Origin: Planctomycetaceae bacterium
GTDB lineage: Bacteria; Planctomycetota; Planctomycetia; Planctomycetales; Planctomycetaceae
Direction: 5' to 3'
NCBI GenBank assembly: GCA_028284885.1
Contig: JANQQW010000377.1
Coordinates: forward strand, 1-48,872
Length of the DNA: 48,872 bases
Shown piece after piece: positions 26,901-35,400 of this stretch (position 1 is its first letter; every line of letters starts with the position of its first letter). The notes under the pieces are model-generated. The model had not been told where the DNA came from and ran no database searches. It saw only the letters and a list, made by a program, of their open reading frames with translations. Position numbers and translations under genes: made by a program.

Positions 26901-28605
26901 GATCGCGAAGCCGGACGCGGAGCGACGTCAGCGCACCGAGTGCATCGTCCAGCACCGTGCCGACCTCGGCGGGATCGTTCTCCCAGAACTGCAGCCTCTG
27001 GTCGACGTCCAGCAGGTCCGGGAACACGAGCGTCGTCCGACGCGATTGCGTGTGGGAAGCCACGTGAAGGGCGACGCTGGACCGCGCTCGCTGCAACCAC
27101 TCACGGGCCTCGGCGGTCGCCCGGCGCGATCGACCAAGCCAGTCGGCCTCGACGGCGTCGACGATCAGTCGCTCGGCACGCAGCTGCCGCCGTTCGGCCT
27201 CCTCGAGGGCCCGGTCCCCGACCGTCGACGTGCGGTCGAGCGCGAAGAGCTCGATCGCAACGCGCGTTCGCAGCACGTCACGGAGCACCGCCGAATCGAC
27301 GGCCGACCGCGACGCGATCGCCCGGGCGAGAGCTGGCAGACGAGACGACTTGGGAGCGGCCGTCGAGTCGATCCACTCGACGACCGACTTCGGGTCGTCG
27401 AGCTTCTCGCGCAGCCCCGCCAAGAACGACCGGCGCACCGAATCGTTCTCCGTCGGATCCGTCTCGGTCACGGTGAGACTCGACTCGACGACCGTCGCCC
27501 ACGTCGGCACCGAGCCGCGGAGAGGCTGACCGTTCTCGAGTGCCTCCAGCGTCTGTCGAACGGCCGTCAACGAGTCCCGCAGTTCCGTCGACCGCTCGCC
27601 GAAACGAGAGCGGCGTTCGAGCTCCAGCAGTTCGCCCAGCAGCTCCCGACAGGCGACGAGCGGCGTCTCCACGGCGACACAACGGTCGACGACCGAGTCG
27701 GCGAGGGTCCAGCACGCGTCGAGGAGCGAGTCCAGCTCCGGCTGATCGGCCGACGGTTCCGGCTGCTCCCCGTCCGACGGGGGACGAGGAAGAACGGGAC
27801 AGAGAGCCCCTCCTCCCAGAGCGGTCGCCGGGCCGAGCACGCGGACCGTCTGACTCTCTCGTCCCGCGGTCAGTTCCGCCGCCCATCCGTCGACGTCACG
27901 CGTCACGGACTTCACGAACTCGCGGACCGACAGGCCGCCGTCGTGGTTCCGGTCGGCTCGTTCGCCGAGTGCGGCTGCCAACGAGTCCAGGAACGTCGTG
28001 CAACGCCGTCCGGGGAGCGGGAACGACTCCTCGCCGAACCCGTGCGACGTCACGACGACGACGCGCTCGGACGCGGCGACATGCTCGCTCTCCGCGAGTC
28101 GTTCGGCGAACTGGTCGAGCGTCGGGTCGGAGTCGTCGAGGCACAACACGACCGTCGAGCTCGGCAACGCCGCAACGGCCTCCACGAGGGCGTCGACTTC
28201 GAGCGGACCGTCGCGGGTCTTCGAACCAGCCGACCGGTGGCCGGCGATCGACGGTGTCGGCCGGTCGATCCACCGGCCGCGGGCGCAGATCAACACGCGG
28301 TCACGCGGCCGGACCTCTCTCGCGAGTTCGGCGACCGCTTCGAGCCAGGGTGCCCCCGGCGCTTCGGTCACCTCGCGGAGAACGACGCCTCTCGGACTCG
28401 CTTCCGCGAGCTGGCGCAGCGGAGCGGCCCCCGCGGTCGCCGGGTCGTCGTCGCACACCAGCACGAACAACCGTGGTGCCTCGAACGGACGAACCAACGC
28501 GAACAGGAAGCCGCCGACCGCCCACAGGAAGAGCGCAGCCGCAACGGTGACCCCCGCCGTACGGAAGCCGCGGCTCCTTCCCGTCGTTCGCCAGTCCGTC
28601 GTCAT
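23914..28605 (-). CDS. 1563-residue membrane-anchored protein with a pseudo-caspase domain and Ig/CarboxypepD-like tail
   Basis: One transmembrane helix (about residues 18-38) precedes a caspase/metacaspase-like region (about 45-262). RPRDRVLIC leads into ARG where the family has GHG, and TVVLCLDDSD occupies the place of LDACHSG, so both catalytic His and Cys are lost. The typical C-terminal part of the fold is kept: VVVVTSHGFGEESF, then an EF-hand-like DRNHDGGLSVREF (219-230). Residues about 280-850 are Arg/Ala/Leu-rich and helical. From about 880 on the protein is beta-rich, with a long region of Ig-like strands. A domain like VDCKIRPGPVVVVGEPVVV...DDGGLSGVNGVEAAFD precedes the final carboxypeptidase-regulatory-like domain (TVSAVTEADGSFRLTGLRSGRYVLTVEG). 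The ATG at 28605 is 16 bp after the PAAR stop. Confidence 0.85.
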   Translation of the reverse strand: MTTDWRTTGRSRGFRTAGVTVAAALFLWAVGGFLFALVRPFEAPRLFVLVCDDDPATAGAAPLRQLAEASPRGVVLREVTEAPGAPWLEAVAELAREVRPRDRVLICARGRWIDRPTPSIAGHRSAGSKTRDGPLEVDALVEAVAALPSSTVVLCLDDSDPTLDQFAERLAESEHVAASERVVVVTSHGFGEESFPLPGRRCTTFLDSLAAALGERADRNHDGGLSVREFVKSVTRDVDGWAAELTAGRESQTVRVLGPATALGGGALCPVLPRPPSDGEQPEPSADQPELDSLLDACWTLADSVVDRCVAVETPLVACRELLGELLELERRSRFGERSTELRDSLTAVRQTLEALENGQPLRGSVPTWATVVESSLTVTETDPTENDSVRRSFLAGLREKLDDPKSVVEWIDSTAAPKSSRLPALARAIASRSAVDSAVLRDVLRTRVAIELFALDRTSTVGDRALEEAERRQLRAERLIVDAVEADWLGRSRRATAEAREWLQRARSSVALHVASHTQSRRTTLVFPDLLDVDQRLQFWENDPAEVGTVLDDALGALTSLRVRLRDPARWDDRSVEHALRSLESSRRRLLQPVGRVVGRSSPAEQSPPSAVEIARLSRTGLPRAEDRTALRAAWARWSERLPAHAPRPTSAGKIIVRGLASGLARNFRRRAEFDATFDVASTSSTSERDELSRLVEEMATHGEGRPLLNSVREFHLLQDTRRLHRPTALRSATNTLLSGSLDPTTLASATELWNAYDGLASSNDLPTTETKLRQFVQRGRRTHRIDGDARRTLLAAQDASSRELPLVEARFHEVLSGRPRVEGWTSPGWPRLAVVRIPTRETLGDGEDTRIEVVVRGEPESLRDARFTVQYDVDEFAVRLADGTTLLPSSDPPRPYSTERASSGVPVPDSGRLLLGVRARSQGEHGGNLLVRVRSRTGTSRGECRLERVPRLPFQLELSAAGGAVEDKWGWTITPFTGQPVQLRWTVRNDTDAPTAAGVRLVAVPRIPDDLPRSVVPAEVADSVLRLVDGRIELANVGGIAVPASPDGVPVPFPKAELETPLDVTGGLIAVLEDIKVGTARLMPIRFRPRRPSGYVEIDCRTERTTGRIGVLARVRLPRQLADGGVPVAVRLAGGTPAGSARTQGVLTKTGPSAELSLFSPPGEPATVYVDVAGWPRAFVFDVADGRVEPVREPRIRVVSPMAGDVYSVPETIAARVEVDLPESGFATPQDGFAIGLDTSGDRRLDDESVVRRRRERDVRLWWSGTSPDGTSSVRVNVDDFELDVPTRGLRDARRNLLARVTTGRSVVRAKPVPLVLDTTAPRLVDCKIRPGPVVVVGEPVVVLATADDGGLSGVNGVEAAFDPTREGRFTKATTPVEAVPTGTDGAWRAEVPTKGLVPGRYLLLVRAVDAAGNASDPKTVWIEAITSERAAQRAAARTTGISGVVNYGTNPAPGMKVEAKPAPHPAKSKDEGAAEPMKSLSPDDSGPTLPTVSAVTEADGSFRLTGLRSGRYVLTVEGTLRGRRFERAEPLSVDVDSPPGPIAIRLDRPSQSKEPSEQSK

Positions 28606-28621
28606 CGCGTCTCCTGTGACG

Positions 28622-28912
28622 CTAGTCGCCCACGATCACCGTCGCCGATCCCGCGACGATCTCGCCGCCGTGCTCGGTCGCGTCCCCCAACCGCACGGCA
28701 GGCGAGCCCTCGAACATCACCGTTCCGGACCCGGCGACGGTCGAGTCGACCGCCCCGGTGCACTCGCACTCGTCGCCGACGATCGAAGCGGCCAGCCCCT
28801 CGATCAAGACCGTCGTCGCACCGGGACCGAGAATCGGCCCCCCCACGTGGGCGACCGTTCCCGTGTACGCGGGACAGGTGTGGTCGTCTCCCACCCGTGC
28901 AGCTCCGGGCAT
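28622..28912 (-). CDS. PAAR-domain spike-tip protein
   Basis: A 96-residue protein made up entirely of a PAAR domain: MPGAARVGDDHTCP..., HVGGPILGPGATTVLIEGLAASIVGDECEC, STVAGSGTVMFEGSPAVRLGDATEHGGEIVAGSATVIVGD. The repeating short strands form a cone, and His11, Cys13, Cys49/Cys51 and His81 are the likely zinc ligands. PAAR proteins cap the VgrG needle and can carry effectors. Here it sits 3 bp after the FHA gene stop and two genes downstream of vgrG, in a single operon. There is no toxin extension. Confidence 0.92.
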   Translation of the reverse strand: MPGAARVGDDHTCPAYTGTVAHVGGPILGPGATTVLIEGLAASIVGDECECTGAVDSTVAGSGTVMFEGSPAVRLGDATEHGGEIVAGSATVIVGD

Positions 28913-28915
28913 CGT

Positions 28916-29815
28916 TCAAGCCTCCTGTTCGACGAGAGTCGGCAACCCGCCGCGGTCCACCGTGTCGCACGGAGGTGCCTCCAGTTCCAAGAGTCGCTTC
29001 CGCAGGGCATCGAGCACGAGGGACCACACGTCCTCGCCTCGCACGGTCCCGTTCGCGAGAGCGACCGCGACGACGACTCCGCGTGCGAACAACTCCGGCG
29101 GCGCGGGAACGGGCGGCAGATCCGGCGCCGTCAAGCTGCCCTGCTGCCACCGCACGGCTTTCCACAACCACTGCTCCGGGGCACGTCGGGACGATCTCGC
29201 GATCCCCCTCTCCGCGCGCCGGGCCACGTCGTCCGCCGAAAGCGACTGCGAGACCTCCGACAAGTCGCATCCGGTCGTCTTCTGCAGAACACGGACGACG
29301 CACGTCATCGCCTCGACTGCCGGTAGGGCGGCGACGCCGAAACCACAGGCATCACGATCCAAGCCCGCGGACCGGATCGCGTCGAACGAACCGACAACGT
29401 CGTCGTCGACGAGTTGACCGCACGCCACCACCGAGAGCCCGGCCCGTCGAACGACCGCCTCGAACTCGCTCGGCCGCGATGTCGTGGGGCCGGTGTCGAG
29501 CGACGAACGCGTGCCGGCGCTCTGCGTCAGCCCGGTGACCTGCACACGGAACTCCGCCCCACCTGCCGCGACGACGTCCCCGTTCGCGAGCGGCGTGCCG
29601 TCGGTCTTCACCCCGTTCCGCAGAACCCGGCCGTCGACGGGAGTCAGAACGCAGTCCGTGCCGGTGCAGTCGAGGCGGAAGTGCTCGTCGGCGAGGTCGG
29701 GCTCGTCCGGCAGCGAGACGTCCGCCCACGGCGAGCGCCCCACGACGGCGACCTCGCCGGCGCGGATCGTCACCCGGCGGCTCGTCGTTCCCGTGATGTC
29801 CAAGCCGACCGACAT
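28916..29815 (-). CDS. FHA domain protein with DUF6931-like C-terminal domain
   Basis: A 299-residue protein. Residues about 15-95 form an FHA domain: VTIRAGEVAVVGRSPWADVSLPDEPDLADEHFRL, with the Gly-Arg-Ser (26-28) and the D-x-x-H/N67-G68 positions that in the family contact phosphothreonine. The C-terminal half (about 115-299) reads DACGFGVAALPAVEAMTCVVRVLQ, then a Trp-rich stretch APEQWLWKAVRWQQGSLTAP, PPVPAPPELFARGVVVAVALA. I recognise this as DUF6931-like, a domain found with type VI-linked proteins. It probably links phospho-Thr signalling to assembly or loading of the spike. It lies between vgrG (18 bp) and PAAR (3 bp). ATG at 29815. Confidence 0.78.
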   Translation of the reverse strand: MSVGLDITGTTSRRVTIRAGEVAVVGRSPWADVSLPDEPDLADEHFRLDCTGTDCVLTPVDGRVLRNGVKTDGTPLANGDVVAAGGAEFRVQVTGLTQSAGTRSSLDTGPTTSRPSEFEAVVRRAGLSVVACGQLVDDDVVGSFDAIRSAGLDRDACGFGVAALPAVEAMTCVVRVLQKTTGCDLSEVSQSLSADDVARRAERGIARSSRRAPEQWLWKAVRWQQGSLTAPDLPPVPAPPELFARGVVVAVALANGTVRGEDVWSLVLDALRKRLLELEAPPCDTVDRGGLPTLVEQEA

Positions 29816-29833
29816 GGTCGCGGCCTCACTGCC

Positions 29834-31780
29834 CTAGTTGATCTGGACGACGCCCCCCTGCAGCGTCATCGAGGCCGACGCCTCCTCGTCGATGTCGGCC
29901 CCCTTCAGCGTCAACGTCCCGTCCGCCTCCACGTCGACGATCGAGCCGTTGATCGTCACGCCGGACGAGTCGATCGTGATCTGCGAGTCGCCGACCTGCA
30001 GCACGATCTCCGTGCCTGCCGAGATCGAGACCGAACCGGACGACAGGGAGACCGTCCAGTCCCCCTGTTCGATCGTCAGCGAGTCGTCCCCCTCGGAGAC
30101 GGTGACCTCGCGGTTGTTCTTGACGGTGACCGACTGGCTGCCGTCGCTCGCGTCGTCGTCGCCGATCGTGACGGTCTGGTTGTTGAAGATCTCGACCGTC
30201 TGGTCGCCGGGGTCCTGCTTCTCGAAGCCGACGGTCAGCGAGTCGTCGTTCTCCACCACGCGGGCGAAGTCCCGCTCGGAGTGCAGCGTGATCAGCTCGG
30301 CGTCGGCCGTGTCGTCGAACGTCAGTTCGTGCCCTTGGTCGGCGGACTCCGCCCCGATCGTCTTCGTCTTCAGCGAGGTGCAGGCGGCCTCGTCCGGCAG
30401 CGTGAGCGGGCCAGTGCTGTCCGCGTTGTAGACGGTCCCGGTGACGAGCGGCCGGTCCGGATCCCCCTCGAGGAAGGTCACGACGACCTCCTGCCCGACC
30501 CGCGGCAACGCGAAGCTGCCCCAGCCAGTGCCGGCGAGGCTCTGGGCACAGCGAATCCAGCAGGAGCTGTTCTCGTCGGACGTACCGATCCGGTCCCAGT
30601 GAAACTGCACCTGGACGCGGCCGTACTCGTCGGTGTTCGTCTCGCTCCCGTCCGGACCGACGACGATCGCCGTCTGCGGGCCACGGATGCGTGGCGGCCG
30701 GTGACGACGCTGCGGACGAATCTCGTTCGACGTGGGCTGCAACAGGTACCGGCCGTCGTACCATGGCCGGGAGGCCGAGCCTCCGGAGTGTTCGCCCGCG
30801 GCGACGACGCGGTGCTCGCAGCCGAGCACGACGTAGTCCTGGTTCTGGTCGTCCCGGGGATGCGAGGACATGGTGACCGTGTAGCCGGGCTGAAGACCAC
30901 GAACGTTGCCGGTCGCCCGGACGCGAGACGACCGCTGCCGAAGCGCGTCGAGCCGCACGCCCGCTCGGGCCAGCCCGACGTCCGCGTCGACGTACCGGCC
31001 CGGGTACCAGTAGACCTCGGACCCGTCGACCGCCACGTCGTCGGCCGACTCGGAGTCCTGCGTCAGATCGACCCGCGGTGCCGCGAAGTCGAAGTCCCGC
31101 GTCGTCGCGATGCCGGGGCACGCCACCCGTCGGCCGGTCCACGAGCGGAAGGCGTCCGTCTGGCCGACGCCCGACACGTCGCCGTCGACGAGCGGCACGT
31201 CGCCGTACCCGTCGACCGCTCCGACGCTCGTCAGGTCGTCCTGCAGCACGAGTGTGTGGTCCCCGTCCTCGTGCTTGAACCAGTACGAGATGCCCTCTTC
31301 CTCGAGCAGTCGATGCACGAAGTTCGCGTCCGTCTCGTCGTACTGGACGCAGTACTCCCGTTCCGCGTAGCTGCCCGTGAGATCCTGCTCGACCGTCCCG
31401 AGACCTCGGCCGTCCAGCACACTCGAGACGATGTCCGGCACCGAGAGGTTCTGGAACACCCGGCAGTCCGCGTACTGCCGCAGGAACCACGTCCAGGGTC
31501 GCAACCGGGCCCGGTAGACCGTCCGGTCGCGGTCGGCGGCCACCACGGCCGCCCGCGCAACCACCCCGTCGATCAAGCGTTGCGTCGAGTCGACCTGCGT
31601 CTCGAACGACAACGTGACGTGCGTGCCCAGCAGCGAACCGAGATCGAGATCCGAGCTCGACGACGAGAACTCGACATCGATGCGGAACGGACGGGACACG
31701 TACTCCCGCGCGACGAACCGCACGAGACGCGCGTCGTCCAGACCTTCGGCGCTGATGGAAACGGCCGGAGTCGTCGACAT
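29834..31780 (-). CDS. vgrG: VgrG type VI secretion-like spike protein
   Basis: A 648-residue trimeric-spike protein. Residues about 10-360 are gp27-like (VSISAEGLDDARLVRFVAREYVSRPFRIDVEF, then NLSVPDIVSSVL, AEREYCVQYDETDANFVHRLLEEEGISYWFKH). The gp5 OB-fold spans about 366-455 (TNTDEYGRVQVQFHWDR, CWIRCAQSLAGTGWGSFALPRVGQEVVVTFLEGDPDRPLVTGTVYN). The last 190 residues form a repetitive beta-helical needle, rich in Asp/Ser/Thr/Gly, ending in SASMTLQGGVVQIN. There is no fused effector domain. The ATG at 31780 is used because the family begins with this Met-Ser-Thr. It is the promoter-proximal gene of the minus-strand operon with FHA, PAAR and two larger genes. No other T6SS structural genes are visible. 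Confidence 0.93.
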   Translation of the reverse strand: MSTTPAVSISAEGLDDARLVRFVAREYVSRPFRIDVEFSSSSSDLDLGSLLGTHVTLSFETQVDSTQRLIDGVVARAAVVAADRDRTVYRARLRPWTWFLRQYADCRVFQNLSVPDIVSSVLDGRGLGTVEQDLTGSYAEREYCVQYDETDANFVHRLLEEEGISYWFKHEDGDHTLVLQDDLTSVGAVDGYGDVPLVDGDVSGVGQTDAFRSWTGRRVACPGIATTRDFDFAAPRVDLTQDSESADDVAVDGSEVYWYPGRYVDADVGLARAGVRLDALRQRSSRVRATGNVRGLQPGYTVTMSSHPRDDQNQDYVVLGCEHRVVAAGEHSGGSASRPWYDGRYLLQPTSNEIRPQRRHRPPRIRGPQTAIVVGPDGSETNTDEYGRVQVQFHWDRIGTSDENSSCWIRCAQSLAGTGWGSFALPRVGQEVVVTFLEGDPDRPLVTGTVYNADSTGPLTLPDEAACTSLKTKTIGAESADQGHELTFDDTADAELITLHSERDFARVVENDDSLTVGFEKQDPGDQTVEIFNNQTVTIGDDDASDGSQSVTVKNNREVTVSEGDDSLTIEQGDWTVSLSSGSVSISAGTEIVLQVGDSQITIDSSGVTINGSIVDVEADGTLTLKGADIDEEASASMTLQGGVVQIN

Positions 31781-32015
31781 GGTGGTGGGAGACTTGAGCG
31801 GAGAGGCTCGGAGGAGAGGACGGGGTTCTAGGAGATCCGCCTTCGAACGGCAACGTGAGTTCTCAGCCACGCGCTCAGGGAGCGTCGCGGACGATCCCTC
31901 GAACTGCGAATCCGAGTTTCCGCACGTAACAGCTCGAACCAGACGACGCTTCGACGGGCGCGTTCGGTGGTTCGGTCGTCCGGACGGCAACATGGCTGGA
32001 CGACCGGACCGCTGC

Positions 32016-32021
32016 TAGACT
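32016..32021 (+). promoter_or_regulatory. Candidate -10 box (TAGACT) for the small exported protein gene
   Basis: It begins 41 nt before the ATG at 32057. TGGCTG 17 bp upstream is a weak -35 candidate. Confidence 0.35.
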
Positions 32022-32056
32022 CCCCCCCAGCCTGTTCCGTCGTCGAGGACACGCCG

Positions 32057-32434
32057 ATGTCGCGATTCGCCGCCACCCTGCTCTGCTTGCTCGTCGCCGC
32101 CTCCGCCGTCGCCGAGGAGTCGCGGACCTGGGAGGGGACCTGGAACAACAAGAAGTACGGCACGTCCGGCCCGCTGAAGTGCGTCGCCACCGTCGGCGAA
32201 GACGGCACCTGGAAGGCCACCTTCAGCGGTCTCTTCAAGAAGGACCCGTTCAGCTACGACGTCGAGTTCACCGCGAAGAAGGGACGGGGCCAGACCGATC
32301 TTGGCGGCACGGCGACCGTCAGCGGGCACCGCTACCAGTGGCAGGGCTTCGCGAAGGGCCGTCGGCTCGTCGGAGAGTACCGCTCCGCCAACGGGTACTT
32401 CGGGACCTTCGCGCTCAGCGAGAAGAAGAGGTAG
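32057..32434 (+). CDS. Small secreted protein of unknown function
   Basis: A 125-residue protein with a signal peptide (MSRFAATLLCLLVAASAVAEE) and a compact beta-rich mature part: WEGTWNNKKYGTSGPLKCVATVGEDGTWKATFSG, YDVEFTAKKGRGQTDLGGTATVSGHRYQWQGFAKGRRLVGEYRSANGYFGTFALSEKK. The alternating strands and the many Gly, Trp and Tyr residues suggest a single beta-barrel, lipocalin-like or ligand-binding domain, but I cannot name the family. The ATG at 32057 has GAGG about 9 nt upstream. It is divergent from vgrG and 52 bp before lhr. Confidence 0.75.
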   Translation: MSRFAATLLCLLVAASAVAEESRTWEGTWNNKKYGTSGPLKCVATVGEDGTWKATFSGLFKKDPFSYDVEFTAKKGRGQTDLGGTATVSGHRYQWQGFAKGRRLVGEYRSANGYFGTFALSEKKR

Positions 32435-32486
32435 ACGCGGGGCGGAGCGGCAACGGTTGGAGCCTGAGCACGCGGGGCAGCAACGG

Positions 32487-35400
32487 ATGGAGCGGTTCGG
32501 ATTCACGGACGTCGTGGTCGAGTGGTTCCGGTCCCGGTTCGACGGACCGACCGAACCCCAGCAGCGGGCCTGGCCGGCGATCGCCGCCGGCCACCACACG
32601 CTCGTGGCAGCCCCCACCGGCAGCGGCAAGACGCTCACCGCCTTCCTCGCTTGCATCAACCGCCTCGTCGAACGAGGGCTCCGCGGCGAGCTGGCCGACG
32701 AGCTCTCCGTCCTCTACGTCTCCCCGCTGCGGGCCCTCTCGAACGACATGCACCAGAACCTCGAACTCCCGCTGCGGGAGATCGAGGCGGTCGCCCGCGA
32801 ACGGGGAATCGAGTTCCCGAACGTTCGCGTCGGCCTCCGCACGGGCGACACCCCCGCCTCCCAGCGGGCGGCCCTCGTCCGCAAGCCGCCGCACATCCTC
32901 GTCACCACACCCGAGTCGCTGTACCTGCTGCTGACCAGCGACCGTGGCCGCGAAGCGCTCGCAACGACCGAGACCGTGATCGTCGACGAGATCCACGCGC
33001 TCGTCCGCGACAAGCGGGGCTCCCACCTCGCCCTGTCGCTCGAACGGCTCGAACACCTCTGCGCCGAGTCACGCGGGCTCGGCGCCCCGCCACTCCAGCG
33101 AATCGGCCTCTCCGCCACGCAGAAGCCGATCGAACTCGTCGCCGACTTCCTCGTCGGTGCCGACCCCGACTCGCCACCGTCTGTCGTCGACGTGGGGCAC
33201 CGACGCGAACTCGACCTCGGCATCGAGGTTCCTCCCAGCGAGCTCGGGGCGATCTGCAGCTACGAACAGTGGGACGAGATCGCCGCCCGACTGGTCGAGC
33301 TGATCGAACAGCATCGTTCGACGCTCGTCTTCGTGAACACCCGCCGGCTCGCGGAGCGGGTCACACACCAGTTGACCGAACTGCTCGGCGAGGAGGTCGT
33401 CGGTGCCCACCACGGCTCGCTCTCCGCGGAGACCCGGCACGACACCGAACGTCGGCTGAAGGCGGGCGAACTGAAGGCCGTCGTCGCCACCGCCTCGTTG
33501 GAACTGGGGCTCGACGTCGGAGCGATCGACCTCGTCGTCCAGATCGGCTCGCCCCGCTCGATCGCGACGTTCCTGCAGCGGGTCGGCCGCTCAGGGCACG
33601 CCCTCGGTCTCGTCCCGAAGGGACGGCTGTTCGCCCTCACCCGGGACGAACTCGTCGAGTGCATGGGACTCGTCCGTGCCGTCCGCGCGGGACGGCTCGA
33701 TGCCCTCAGGATTCCCAAGGGGCCGCTCGACGTCCTCGCCCAGCAAATCGTCGCCGAGGCGAGCGTCCGTGAGTGCGGGACGGACGAGTTGTTCGAGCTG
33801 TTCCGTCGCTCGTACGCCTACCGCGACCTCTCCCGCCACGACTTCGACGCGACGCTCGAGTACCTCGGCGAGGGGATCAACAACCACGCCGGCCGCAGCC
33901 GACGCTACCTGCACCACGACCGGGTCAACGGCCGCGTTCGCGCTCGCAAGGGGGCGAGAATCGTGGCGCTCTCGAACGGCGGGGCGATCGCCGAGATCGC
34001 GTCGTTCCGGGTCGTGGCGATTCCCGAGGGTGTCGTCGTCGGCAGCCTCGACGAGGACTTCGCCACCGAGAGCAGCCGCGGGGACGTCTTCCTCCTCGGC
34101 AACACCTCGTGGCGGTTCGAGGGGCTCCGCGGGAACGACGTCCTCGTCTCCGACGCGTTCGGCGCGCCGCCGACGATCCCGTTCTGGCGAGGCGAGGCCC
34201 CCGGCCGCACGATCGAACTCTCGGAAGAGGTCTCGCGACTACGGGCCGAGTTGCAACGCCGCATCGAGGCCGGTGACCTGTCGGCGGACTGGCTCGTCGC
34301 CGAGACCTCCTGCAGCGAGTTCGCGGCGGAACAGATCGTCCAGTACGCGGCCGCCGAGATCGCCGCCATCGGGCTGCTCCCGACGCAGGAACGGGTCGTG
34401 TTCGAGCGGTTCTTCGACGACACGGGCGGCATGCAGCTCGTCGTCCACGCCCCGTTCGGCGGCAACGTCTGCCGCGCGTGGGGCTACAGCATGCGGAAAC
34501 GGTTCTGTCGCTCGTTCGACTTCGAGCTCCAGGCGACGGCCGACGACGACGGCTTCATCCTCTCGCTCGGCCCGCAGCACAGCTTTCCTGTCGAGTCCCT
34601 GTTCCCCATGCTGACGCCGGCCAACGCTCGCGGGCTGTTGGAGCAGGCGGTGCTCGCGGTGCCGGTCTTCGAGGTCCGTTGGCGGTGGAACGTCCAGCGG
34701 TCGCTGCTCGTCGAGCGGATGCGGAACGGCAAGAAGGTCCCGCCGGCCCTGCAGCGTTTCCGGGCCGACGACCTGCTGACCGCCGTCTTCCCGAAACTGA
34801 CAGGCTGCCAGGAGGAGCACACCGGCGACCACGAGATCCCCGACCACCCGCTGACCAACCAGACCATTCACGACGCCCTGACGGAGACGCTGGACATCGA
34901 CGGCCTCGAAGAGGTCCTCGGGCGTGTTCAACGGGGTGAGATCGAGTTCGTCGCCCGCGACACCCGTGAGCCCTCGCCGTTCTGCTACGAGCTGCTGAAC
35001 GCCAACCCGTACGCGTTCCTGGACGGGGGCGAGGCGGCCGAGCGACGGACGCGGGCGGTCGCCACGCGGCGAACGTTCGACGCCGACGACGTTCGCGACC
35101 TCTCCGCACTCGACCCGGTCGCGATCGACAGGGTGACCCGCGAGGCCCAGCCGCCCGTTCGGAACGCCGACGAACTACACGACCTGCTACTCATCCGGGG
35201 CGTCGTCGCCGAGTCGGCCGAACTGCCGAACGCGTTCCTCGAACAACTCGCGACGGCCCGGCGAGCGGCCCGGTTCCTCGTGGGGGACCGAGCCTTCTGG
35301 GTGGCGGCCGAACGCCTCGGTGTCGTCGTCGCGGCCTACGGCGAGGTCGAACTCCAACCGCCGATCTCGCCGCTGGACGACGACGGCGAAACGCTGCCGG

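Noticed and set aside
26869..31831. Two long plus-strand open frames opposite the VgrG operon
   Set aside because: VgrG, PAAR and FHA motifs are clear on the minus strand. The plus frames are Arg/Pro-rich shadows.
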